Made by a program: the position numbers and the translations under genes. 41,358 bases of DNA from a virus: positions 1-41,358 of the IMG/VR virus record IMGVR_UViG_3300049911_000215; one strand, given 5' to 3'. Numbering within the stretch: the stretch's first letter is position 1; the number at the start of each line of letters is the position of its first letter. Below the pieces are notes generated by a model that was not told the DNA's origin, did no database searches, and worked only from the letters and a program-made list of their open reading frames with translations. Below are positions 24,328-31,007 of the stretch, in pieces.

Positions 24328-25038
24328 ATGAAACACCTTAGTCCACTGAAGGCTATCCGAAAAGAATGCTTATCATGCTGTGGCGGCAGTAGGCAAATGG
24401 TTGCCGCATGTAATTCTAAAACGTGCGCCTTTGTTCCGTATCGGGTTGGGCATCGCCCTTCATCGGAGGAACTTGGCGGGGAACGGCCTTCTCCGTTAGG
24501 CGCTATCCGGGAACACTGCCGGGAATGCGTTGGCGAGGAGCTTACGGAAATACCGAAATGCACAGCCGGAGAGTCCTGTTTCGTTTTTTCTTATCGGATG
24601 GGCCGGAATCCGGCCCGGCAGGGCAAAGGTGGGAATCCCAACATACGAGAAATCTCTCAGAAAAGGACAACTCACGTAGCGAATGGATTTTTGGGGCAAG
24701 CACAAAAGGTGGGGGCCGCACTCCTGGCCCTGGTCGTGCTTTTGACGGGTTGCGTAGTTGAGATCGGGCACTACCAGGCCCGGGGGATTGTCGAGCCGGA
24801 GACGGCTCCTGTTGTTGCCACGATGAAGGGTTTGCCCTGGGCTCCCATCGTGGACTTCCTGATGAAGCTCATGCCGCTGGCAGGGCAGACGCGGCGGCTG
24901 GCGATTGAGAAGGGACGGGGATACACGGAAGAGCGGAGCATATCCCTGTTCCGGGTTGAGAAGGCGAGCATGTCTGAGATCAAGACCGGGAAACAGGGGG
25001 AGAACTACTCTAGCGAGAAACGGCAGGAGTTGAAATGA
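24328..25038 (+). CDS. Twin Cys-motif protein fused to lipoprotein-like domain
   Basis: A 236-aa protein. The N-terminal 95 residues hold two copies of a probable zinc-binding unit: LKAIRKECLSCCGGSRQMV with CNSKTCAFVPYRVGHRP, then LGAIREHCRECVGEELTEI with CTAGESCFVFSYRMGRNP (Cys14, 17, 18, 28, 33 and Cys64, 67, 78, 84). Such cysteine-rich twins are found in phages, often as stand-alone genes of unknown function. Residues 127-142 (KVGAALLALVVLLTGC) form a signal-like helix ending in a lipobox, and the rest is helical. A cytoplasmic zinc unit joined to a lipoprotein signal in the middle is odd. Internal initiation at a GTG (24709) could make a separate lipoprotein, but no good ribosome site is seen there. 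Confidence 0.65.
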   Translation: MKHLSPLKAIRKECLSCCGGSRQMVAACNSKTCAFVPYRVGHRPSSEELGGERPSPLGAIREHCRECVGEELTEIPKCTAGESCFVFSYRMGRNPARQGKGGNPNIREISQKRTTHVANGFLGQAQKVGAALLALVVLLTGCVVEIGHYQARGIVEPETAPVVATMKGLPWAPIVDFLMKLMPLAGQTRRLAIEKGRGYTEERSISLFRVEKASMSEIKTGKQGENYSSEKRQELK

Positions 25039-25253
25039 CGGTTACCGGAATCCTGGAAAAGATGAGCCGATGCAGTCTTGTCATGTCCGGTCTTATTGGG
25101 CAAATTGTACGCCACGATGGCAATGTCAGTTCACCAATACTTGCCTGTTCAACAGCAATCGAATTGCGGGATAGGGCAGTAGCCACTCTTGAAGAGGAAT
25201 ATCGAGACTATGGCAAATTCCTGCAGCAGTTGAAGGAGGCATTGAAGAAGTGA
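25035..25253 (+). CDS. Small helical protein, unknown
   Basis: A 72-aa protein in an ATGA overlap with the preceding gene and a GTGA overlap with the patatin gene after it. The sequence is helical, with a charged C-terminus (LEEEYRDYGKFLQQLKEALKK). No family is recognised. The tight coupling on both sides suggests it is a partner in the same pathway as the patatin-like enzyme or lysis proteins. Confidence 0.6.
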   Translation: MTVTGILEKMSRCSLVMSGLIGQIVRHDGNVSSPILACSTAIELRDRAVATLEEEYRDYGKFLQQLKEALKK

Positions 25254-26131
25254 GAAAGGTTGCGGCGGTATTCTCCGGCGGCGGAGCGAAGATCGGGTTC
25301 CACAACGGGGCAAAAGACTATCTCATGCAGAAACTCGGTTATCGTTTTGACGTGGTTGCGGGCGTCTCTGCAGGTGCCCTCGTGGCGGCAATGGTGGCTC
25401 AGGAGAAGGGGGATTTGCTGACAGAGATATGCGAAGGGCTGAGCAATGAAGACGTCTATACGGGCAGCCTCAACGCCTGGAGGTTGTTCAGGATCGCCCT
25501 TGGCGCAGACAGTATCTTCGGGAACAAACCCTTACAGAAACTCATTGCCGACAATGTGGACGTTTCGCAGTTCAAAATCCCGTGCATCATCGGCGCCGTT
25601 GACCTCGTGGACGGAGAATATGGAACATTCTCGCCGCAGGAAATCTTTTTCAAACAAGCCCTTCTCGCCTCGACCGCGATCCCCGTTGTGTGGCCCCCCG
25701 TGAAATTCCTTGCCGGGCAGTGGGTGGACGGCGGCGTTCGCAACATCTCGCCTATTGCCGATGTGCTCTGGTACGAGCCGGACGAGGTTGTGATTGTCAA
25801 CTGCTCAAGCCGGGAGCCAATGCCAGCGGCGGGGTCCCTCAACAACGGCGTGAAAATTGGAATGCGGGCGCTGGACATCGCCTGCCAGGAAATCTTCGAG
25901 AATGACGTGGAAACCTTTTTGCGGATGAACCGCCTGGTGGAGGAGGCGGCCGCGGCTGGGGTGACTCTCCACCATAGCGACGGCCACCCCTATAAATGCT
26001 ACCAGTGCCTCGTGATCGAACCGACGGAGGACTTGGGCCCAACGTTAGAGTTCTCGCCGGAGTTGAATCGGCGGAGATATGAGCATGGGTGGCAAAGGGC
26101 GAAGGAGGTCTGCGATGCCGCTGTCGCTTGA
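25250..26131 (+). CDS. Patatin-like phospholipase
   Basis: A 293-aa protein with all hallmarks of bacterial patatins: an oxyanion loop SGGGAK (residues 9-14), the nucleophile elbow GVSAG (38-42, Ser40) and the catalytic Asp in WVDGG (Asp160). These enzymes hydrolyse acyl ester bonds of membrane phospholipids through a Ser-Asp dyad and are used by bacteria as effectors or anti-phage nucleases' partners. It has no signal peptide or membrane helix and would act from the cytoplasm on the inner leaflet. GTG start, GTGA overlap with the small gene upstream. It overlaps the methyltransferase by 17 nt. Its place two genes after the holin-like gene suggests lysis or membrane damage, but an accessory defence role is equally possible. 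Confidence 0.88.
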   Translation: MRKVAAVFSGGGAKIGFHNGAKDYLMQKLGYRFDVVAGVSAGALVAAMVAQEKGDLLTEICEGLSNEDVYTGSLNAWRLFRIALGADSIFGNKPLQKLIADNVDVSQFKIPCIIGAVDLVDGEYGTFSPQEIFFKQALLASTAIPVVWPPVKFLAGQWVDGGVRNISPIADVLWYEPDEVVIVNCSSREPMPAAGSLNNGVKIGMRALDIACQEIFENDVETFLRMNRLVEEAAAAGVTLHHSDGHPYKCYQCLVIEPTEDLGPTLEFSPELNRRRYEHGWQRAKEVCDAAVA

Positions 26132-27566
26132 CCAGATAATCTGCGGCGACTGCCTTGAGGTTATGGCGGGCATGGAGGAGAACTCCGTTGATAGCATCAT
26201 TACTGACCCGCCTTATGGTTTTGCCTTTATGGGAAAGGAATGGGATACTTTTGCGCCGGAATATATTGAAAGACATCGAGATGAGCGACGATATGCAAAG
26301 GGAAAGGCTACAGGAAGTCCAGCAAAAACTGCTGGAACTTATGACCAGTCTATGGAAGGGCATATCAAGTTCTACGATGCAATGATTCCCTGGGCGAAGG
26401 CCGCTCTCCGCGTGGCCAAGCCGGGGGCCATGCTTCTTGCCTTTGGCGGAACCCGTACCCATCATCGCCTCATGTGCGCAATCGAGGACGCGGGATGGGA
26501 GATTAGGGATATCCTGATGTGGCTACACGGGCAGGGATTCCCCAAGAGCCTGAATCACTTTTGGCCAGGTTATGGCACAGCTCTCAAACCCGCCTTCGAG
26601 CCTATCGTGCTGGCGATGAAACCGCTGGACGGGACGTTCGCGCAGAACGCAGAGAAATGGGGCGTCGCGGGGCTGTGGATTGAGGGGGGAAGAATCAATT
26701 ACTCAGGCGAAGTCAAGAGAACAACAAGGATGTCAGATGAGAAAGATTTTCATATAAACCCTTCTGGCTGGCCTGAGTGTTCTCGTCCTGCAAATAGGCT
26801 ATCAACTCCTCCATCCTCCGGTCGCTGGCCTGCGAACGTGCTGCTGGGGCACCACGAGGAGTGCGTGTGCGTGGGGGAAAAAGAAATTCATAGCAAAGAC
26901 GGATATAGCCCAATTGATTTCAGACCAACTGGGAAACAAGGGGCGGTGGCGGTGACGAGGAACGTGAAACGGGGCATACATTTCGGCGGGCCCGACGGCA
27001 CGGAGACCGTTCCCGACTGGCGATGCCATCCCGACTGCCCCGTAAGGTTGCTCGATGAGATGAGCGGGGAGTTAACAAGCGGAGCGATACTGCCACATTA
27101 TCACAATCGTGGTGGACGTCCGCCCATAGGTACTTTTGAAATCCGAGACAGAAGCGGGGAACATAACATCCCTGCGAGCTCCGGCGGCGCATCCCGCTTC
27201 TTCTACTGCGGCAAGGCGCCATCCGGCGAGCGCTTCTTTCTCTGCCGCGACTGCGATGCCGTGTTTCCTGCCAAGCAACGCGAGGCCCATTCTCACGGAA
27301 AAGACGGGAAAGAAGCCTGGAGTCACCTTGTCTATCATCCGACACAGAAACCCCTTCACCTGATGGAATATCTCTGTCGGCTGACCAAGACGCCGACGGG
27401 CGGGATCGTCCTGGACCCGTTCGCGGGCACGGGCACAACGTGTCTTGCGGCTCGCAACGTGGGGCGGCCTTTTATCGGGATAGAAAAGGACACTGAGTAT
27501 TGCCGGATCGACGAGCATCGGCTATCCCTGCGGGAACATCAACTCCAATTCGCGGAGGCCCCGTGA
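26115..27566 (+). CDS. DNA methyltransferase (N6-adenine or N4-cytosine)
   Basis: The start at the ATG 5 nt after GGAGG is preferred over an in-frame ATG 36 nt upstream, giving 483 aa. The catalytic motif DPPY (31-34) precedes the AdoMet-binding DPFAGTGTT (434-442), an order typical of the beta class; YHPTQKPLHLMEYLCRLT is the usual region before motif I. GGASRFFYCGKAPSGE is shared by many phage methyltransferases. No restriction nuclease is next to it, so it probably protects phage DNA from host restriction. A Cys-rich insert (FLCRDCDAVF) is seen near 370. Base composition alternates between AT-rich and GC-rich blocks along the gene, suggesting recombination in its variable parts. Confidence 0.88.
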   Translation: MPLSLDQIICGDCLEVMAGMEENSVDSIITDPPYGFAFMGKEWDTFAPEYIERHRDERRYAKGKATGSPAKTAGTYDQSMEGHIKFYDAMIPWAKAALRVAKPGAMLLAFGGTRTHHRLMCAIEDAGWEIRDILMWLHGQGFPKSLNHFWPGYGTALKPAFEPIVLAMKPLDGTFAQNAEKWGVAGLWIEGGRINYSGEVKRTTRMSDEKDFHINPSGWPECSRPANRLSTPPSSGRWPANVLLGHHEECVCVGEKEIHSKDGYSPIDFRPTGKQGAVAVTRNVKRGIHFGGPDGTETVPDWRCHPDCPVRLLDEMSGELTSGAILPHYHNRGGRPPIGTFEIRDRSGEHNIPASSGGASRFFYCGKAPSGERFFLCRDCDAVFPAKQREAHSHGKDGKEAWSHLVYHPTQKPLHLMEYLCRLTKTPTGGIVLDPFAGTGTTCLAARNVGRPFIGIEKDTEYCRIDEHRLSLREHQLQFAEAP

Positions 27567-27784
27567 AGCTGTGGCATAAAGGGCAACGATTCAAGGGTTG
27601 CTGGCGGAAACATTCTGGCGGAACTCTGACCGACCTGCGCCTCTGTGCCTTCTGCGTTTTCCACCGGCATCCAGGATGCGAGCACGTATGCCCTGGCTAT
27701 CGCTACGGCGATGTGTCGGTACGGGTGAAAGAGAACAACGGCAAGAAGTTCAAAGCGAAAACAGAGAGGATTTGGACAGGATGA
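27563..27784 (+). CDS. Small Cys/His-rich protein
   Basis: GTG start in a GTGA overlap with the methyltransferase stop, with GGAGG just upstream; a longer version from an ATG inside the methyltransferase gene is unlikely. The 73-aa product is basic, with CAFCVFHRHPGCEHVCPGY-like spacing of Cys and His that may bind zinc. No function is recognised. Its stop overlaps the start of the lipoprotein gene (ATGA). Confidence 0.6.
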   Translation: MKLWHKGQRFKGCWRKHSGGTLTDLRLCAFCVFHRHPGCEHVCPGYRYGDVSVRVKENNGKKFKAKTERIWTG

Positions 27785-28170
27785 AAAAGATACTGCTACT
27801 CATTCTTCTGGCGAGCGGTCTCCTCGCGGGCTGCAACGGGGGGCCGGAGCCCAAGCCAGACATAGACTATCCCTGGGAGCAGTTCATCAGGGAAGTCGAG
27901 GAATTTGAAAAGTGGTTCCCCGAAGGTGCGGACTTCGGGTTCTCCTATGGCAAGGTGACTGCGACCGGGCAGGTGGAGTTCAAGCATCCGCCGGAGACAT
28001 GGGAGAGTTTGACGTTGAGCACCACAACGACCGGGCAATGGGAACGGGTAATGGAGAAGACGACGCTTGCGCCAGAGACCTTTTACGCGGCGGAGCCGGA
28101 TGGCGTGTGGGTACTGACAACCTATTCAGGGCAAGGCGTGTTCTGCGCCTGGCTTGAGGAGGGCAAGTAA
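27781..28170 (+). CDS. Lipoprotein, unknown function
   Basis: The chosen start in the ATGA overlap gives a 129-aa protein with a classic lipoprotein signal: MKKILLLILLASGLLAGC (lipobox LAGC, Cys18), then GGPEPKP linker. The mature part has no known family (YPWEQFIREVEEFEKWFPEG, TTTTGQWERVMEKTTL). A longer start would hide the signal. Phage lipoproteins can act as superinfection exclusion proteins or as outer spanin subunits; the length is large for an Rz1-type spanin. Its stop shares a base with the ATG of the papain-like gene (TAATG). Confidence 0.7.
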   Translation: MKKILLLILLASGLLAGCNGGPEPKPDIDYPWEQFIREVEEFEKWFPEGADFGFSYGKVTATGQVEFKHPPETWESLTLSTTTTGQWERVMEKTTLAPETFYAAEPDGVWVLTTYSGQGVFCAWLEEGK

Positions 28171-28997
28171 TGACATCATATCTCAAGAGCATCAAGAACG
28201 AAGCAGACCTTCGGGATAACCTCAAACGCTTCGGCCTACGGCCTGACAGACCGGATCGCCACCGCTTTCATGCGCCCCGGATAACGGCAGACTTGCCGGG
28301 ATCCGCAGACCATCAGGACCTTGTCGGCTGGGTGCTCGACCAGGGCAGTGAGGGCTCCTGCGGCGGGCACATGCAGTGCAAACTCAGCAGCGTCCTCGAA
28401 ACGTCCCTGGGTGAGATTATGCCGCCGAAGGACTTTTCAGCACGCTACGCCTACGACCTGGCGAAGATTGCCGATGACCCGGAAGGACTTGCTGGCGAGG
28501 AGTATCTTGAGCAGTCAGGCACGACGTTGGCAGCTCTCGCATGGGTAGCGCGACGGCTTGGGGCATTGCCGGAAGGCTACTGGCCTTATGCCCCCGGCGA
28601 GGTGGACCCGAAGACGCTGTGGGAGAATGAGGAGTTGAAGGAACATGCGAAACCGTTTCGCGTCAGCGCCTACTACGATTTGACCAGAGGGCAGAACGCC
28701 GCGGCGGAAATTGACATTCTGAGGAACATCAAGGCGGCCATCGTGGAGACCGGGGCTTGCGGCCTGGGCCTTCTCATTTCCTATGGTTGGCTTGATACTC
28801 CCGCGAGCGGGATCATCCCCGAGAGCGAATCACAGGCGGGCGGGCACGCGGTGCTGTGCTGCGGGTATGATGACAAGACGCAGATGTTGACTCTGTTGAA
28901 CTCCTGGGGGGCGGGCTGGGGCAGGTCGGGTTTGGGATTTTATCGGTACGAATACCTGGCGAAGCATCTTCTCGGAGCTTACAGAGAGGAACGCTGA
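28170..28997 (+). CDS. Papain-like (C1A-type) cysteine protease
   Basis: A 275-aa protein with the full catalytic set of papain enzymes in order: oxyanion Gln58 in VLDQGSEGSCGGH, nucleophile Cys64, His226 in GGHAVLCCGYDD and Asn244 in LLNSWGAGWG. There is no signal peptide and no long N-terminal inhibitory propeptide; the first 50 residues may serve as a short one. C1-type proteases cut proteins; phage copies are rare. It is translationally coupled to the lipoprotein gene (TAATG, with GAGGAGG as ribosome site), so the two may work together. Possible roles are lysis, inactivation of a host protein or virion entry. It is the last rightward gene before the lysogeny operon. Confidence 0.85.
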   Translation: MTSYLKSIKNEADLRDNLKRFGLRPDRPDRHRFHAPRITADLPGSADHQDLVGWVLDQGSEGSCGGHMQCKLSSVLETSLGEIMPPKDFSARYAYDLAKIADDPEGLAGEEYLEQSGTTLAALAWVARRLGALPEGYWPYAPGEVDPKTLWENEELKEHAKPFRVSAYYDLTRGQNAAAEIDILRNIKAAIVETGACGLGLLISYGWLDTPASGIIPESESQAGGHAVLCCGYDDKTQMLTLLNSWGAGWGRSGLGFYRYEYLAKHLLGAYREER

Positions 28998-29051
28998 TTT
29001 CCGGCGCCTTGACTGATTCAGCATCCCGGCGGGCTTCTTGGGTTTGCTCAT
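28830..29051 (-). CDS. Possible small basic protein at end of the lysogeny operon (doubtful)
   Basis: A 73-aa reading frame on the reverse strand with an excellent ribosome site (AAAGGAGGG, 3 nt, ATG). It starts MSKPKKPAGMLNQSRRRKSA, basic like a nucleic acid-binding peptide. Most of it lies antisense to the papain-like gene, and its codon pattern looks like that of a shadow. It would be the third gene of the leftward operon. I list it only because its ribosome site is as good as those of real genes. Confidence 0.25.
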   Translation of the reverse strand: MSKPKKPAGMLNQSRRRKSAFLSVSSEKMLRQVFVPIKSQTRPAPARPPGVQQSQHLRLVIIPAAQHRVPARL

Positions 29052-29083
29052 GGACCCTCCTTTCCCCCGTCGGGCGTTCGGGC

Positions 29084-29118
29084 GGGGAGTCTCGTTGCCC
29101 CGACTGGCGAGACTCCCC
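29084..29118. other. Perfect 11-bp hairpin between convergent operons
   Basis: GGGGAGTCTCG and CGAGACTCCCC form a perfect 11-bp stem with a 13-nt loop. It sits between the convergent ends of the papain-like gene and the membrane protein gene, where a bidirectional terminator is expected. No T-tract follows on either strand, so it may work with Rho or as an RNA end protector. On the forward strand a second weak hairpin (CGCAG, CTGCG) followed by GGCTTTTTC lies near 29130-29155. Confidence 0.5.
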
Positions 29119-29135
29119 CACTGTTTCAGGCGCAG

Positions 29136-29588
29136 TCACTTCGCTGCGGGCTTTTTCTTTGCGATGAAAGGACGAAGTTCCACGCCGCACTCGCGGCAGT
29201 AGCGTTCATCTTTCCCTGTGTGAATCTTCTGGCAGATGGGGCACTCCATTGCGATCGGATGAGAGCTGTCGGTTTTCTCCTTGAGGAAATCCTGAAACCA
29301 GGCGAGGCGATGGTCAATCGAGGCGAGTTTATCGTGCGATTTCCGTGTCCATTCCTTGATTGCGAAGACGATGAAGGGCAGGATGAAAAGAAGGATAGCC
29401 CAAGCAATCAGGAAAACGAGAAGAGGAGTCCCGAGAAGGCCGGAGACAGAATCTCCGAAGGATTCGCCATACTCAAGCGGTCTGTCAAGAATCCGAATCA
29501 AAATTGCGGATACGACTCCGGCAATGATGACAGCCAGAATGATCTTCGCTATCTGATTAGCGATTCCCTGGATGACTTCGTCTTTCAT
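29136..29588 (-). CDS. Two-helix membrane protein with zinc ribbon (exclusion candidate)
   Basis: A 150-aa protein with membrane helices at about 13-34 (IAKIILAVIIAGVVSAILI) and 53-77 (GTPLLVFLIAWAILLFILPF), then a cytosolic tail with a short coiled coil and a zinc ribbon CPICQ-11-CRECG (Cys116, 119, 131, 134). It is coupled to the repressor gene by an ATGA overlap and so should be expressed in the lysogen. In other temperate phages this position holds superinfection exclusion or lysogenic conversion genes. The function is inferred only. The C-terminus is Lys/Ala-rich (AKKKPAAK). Confidence 0.7.
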   Translation of the reverse strand: MKDEVIQGIANQIAKIILAVIIAGVVSAILIRILDRPLEYGESFGDSVSGLLGTPLLVFLIAWAILLFILPFIVFAIKEWTRKSHDKLASIDHRLAWFQDFLKEKTDSSHPIAMECPICQKIHTGKDERYCRECGVELRPFIAKKKPAAK

Positions 29589-30022
29589 TTTCCCGTTTCC
29601 TCCTTCTCGTTGAGTTTCCTGTCCTGAGTCCGCCTATGCTCGATGATGACGCGGCATAGTTCATGGCAAAGACTCTGCACTTCTTCGGGCACGTTCGCAA
29701 GAAAAAGGCGCGAACCGTATTCTGCGGAGTCCTCTGGGGCAACAGATGTCATTGATGAGTCGAGAACATAATCTGGTGGAAGCAACCCGGTTTCTGATAG
29801 GAACCGTTCCAAAGACATGCGGAAATATTTCGCCATTTTGCAGCAGGTCTCGATCCGTGGTTGTCTTGGTTTCTTGCCGGAAAGAAGGCCGCTGAAATGC
29901 TCGCGCGATAAGCCAAGACGCTCGGCAAAAGCTTTTCTCGTTAGCCGGATACTCCCAGCTCTTGCTTCAGCAAATTTCCGTTCCAGGAAGGCTTGAAGTA
30001 GGTTTTCGCAGTTGCCTTTCAT
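29585..30022 (-). CDS. Phage repressor (CI-like, Xre-type helix-turn-helix)
   Basis: A 145-aa protein with an N-terminal helix-turn-helix (about 26-75: RLTRKAFAERLGLSREHFSG, then LLSGKKPRQPRIETCC). The start at MKGNCENLL is chosen; a TTG further upstream has no ribosome site. No LexA-type Ser/Lys protease domain is seen in the C-terminal half, so induction would not be by RecA-stimulated self-cleavage. It is divergent from the Cro-like gene and separated by the promoter/operator. Upstream on its strand, TGGTACGAT resembles an extended -10 close to the ATG, so a short or absent leader as in lambda cI is possible. It is coupled to the membrane protein gene. Confidence 0.8.
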   Translation of the reverse strand: MKGNCENLLQAFLERKFAEARAGSIRLTRKAFAERLGLSREHFSGLLSGKKPRQPRIETCCKMAKYFRMSLERFLSETGLLPPDYVLDSSMTSVAPEDSAEYGSRLFLANVPEEVQSLCHELCRVIIEHRRTQDRKLNEKEETGK

Positions 30023-30091
30023 GTTGCCCAATATCGTACCATGTTGTTTTGAGGCAATAAAGACAGAACAAAAAAAAGACAAAGAAATATG

Positions 30092-30120
30092 TTGACAAGT
30101 TTCCGCAACGGAAATATACT
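30092..30120 (+). promoter_or_regulatory. Rightward early promoter with palindromic operator in its spacer
   Basis: A perfect -35 box TTGACA (30092-30097), a 17-nt spacer and -10 box TATACT (30115-30120). The spacer holds TTTCCGCAACGGAAA (30100-30114), a perfect 6-bp inverted repeat with a 3-nt centre, ending at the -10 box. A repressor bound here would block RNA polymerase. Start of transcription is expected near 30127, 24 nt before the Cro-like ATG. Confidence 0.85.
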
Positions 30121-30150
30121 TACGTCAAGAAAGTGAGGAAGTAAGTCTCG

Positions 30151-30543
30151 ATGAAGGTTCAGTGGTACATCCGAACACAGGCTTTTTTGACCCTCCTGGG
30201 CATCCGGGGGCTGAACCAAACCGACCTTGCTGGTTTGACGAAAATCCATTCCAGCGACCTTTCCCTATTCATTAACCGTGAGAAATCCATCGGCGTCGGA
30301 AGAATGAGCCGGATCAAGTCCCGGCTCGGAATCTCCGATGAAGCCTTACTTGATTTTTTTGAACCTGTTGGCGGTGACGAATCACCGTTTCGGAAAAACG
30401 CTTACGGAAACGGCTCTGCCTTCGCTCCAGGCGAGCGACCTATCCCCGGCGAGGGTGAAGACACCCCTCGGCCCGAGATCGCAGTTCCTGGGGCAGTTTC
30501 GGCGGGGAGAACGGACAACACCATCTCAGGATGCAATTCCTGA
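30151..30543 (+). CDS. Cro-like early regulator
   Basis: A 130-aa protein and first gene of the rightward early operon. Residues about 20-70 form a helix-turn-helix (LNQTDLAGLTKIHSSDLSLF, then MSRIKSRLGISDEALLDFF). The C-terminal 55 residues are Gly/Pro-rich and probably disordered. It is divergent to the repressor, as Cro is in lambdoid phages, so it likely represses the lysogeny operon. The ribosome site is GAGGAAG. Within the gene, CCGTTT and AAACGG with two CGGAAA half-sites (30385-30413) echo the operator, but spacing differs. Confidence 0.75.
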   Translation: MKVQWYIRTQAFLTLLGIRGLNQTDLAGLTKIHSSDLSLFINREKSIGVGRMSRIKSRLGISDEALLDFFEPVGGDESPFRKNAYGNGSAFAPGERPIPGEGEDTPRPEIAVPGAVSAGRTDNTISGCNS

Positions 30544-30558
30544 GCCAAAGGAACGCAG

Positions 30559-30726
30559 ATGCAGGTCAAAACGCCTTTCATTACGGCATGGTTGCCGGAC
30601 ACAGAGCACAAGTTCCAGAGTCAATACGGCATGGTGACGAACCGCCAGTGGCTTGAGCTTGAACGTAAGCGCATCCCTGGTTCCCGGATTATTGAGGATA
30701 AGGGACAAATTGCGCTGAGATACTAA
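30559..30726 (+). CDS. Small protein of 55 aa, unknown
   Basis: Short gene with AAAGGA ribosome site 15 nt after the Cro-like stop. It begins MQVKTPFITAWLPDTEHK and ends KGQIALRY. The composition is protein-like and the frame is uninterrupted. There are no known motifs. It lies in the early operon. Confidence 0.55.
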   Translation: MQVKTPFITAWLPDTEHKFQSQYGMVTNRQWLELERKRIPGSRIIEDKGQIALRY

Positions 30727-30747
30727 ACAAGAGCAGGAGGGCAAGCA

Positions 30748-30996
30748 ATGACAGAGAAGAACATCAACGGCACGGTTCACGAGACGGGGCCGGACCCGGA
30801 GCAGATCGAGGAGGTGGAGACAACCAAACCCGAAACAATCTATTTCGTGGTCGTCTATAGAGCCGACGAACATGGCCAGCGAGAAGAGAAAATTGACGGA
30901 GCATATCGCAACCTAAAAACCGCTCAGGAACGAGCAACGTTCTTTCGGGACATGAGTGCAAATGTGGAGATTTTGGATGCGCCGATAAAGGGTTGA
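30748..30996 (+). CDS. Small acidic protein, unknown
   Basis: An 82-aa protein with AGGAGG ribosome site. The N-terminal third is acidic and likely flexible (GPDPEQIEEVETTKPE); the rest has a strand-helix pattern (IYFVVVYRADEHGQREEK, then NLKTAQERATFFRDM). Its stop is followed by a long gene-free stretch. Function unknown. Confidence 0.6.
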   Translation: MTEKNINGTVHETGPDPEQIEEVETTKPETIYFVVVYRADEHGQREEKIDGAYRNLKTAQERATFFRDMSANVEILDAPIKG

Positions 30997-31007
30997 GCCT
31001 CCAGCGA

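Noticed and set aside
24683-24742. Separate small gene starting MDFWGKHK inside the zinc/lipoprotein gene
   Set aside because: It stops after 20 codons and lacks a ribosome site; an indel would be needed to join it to the lipobox segment.
29084-29118. Hairpin between convergent genes as a standard intrinsic terminator
   Set aside because: The stem is perfect but no T-tract follows on either strand; recorded only as a hairpin.
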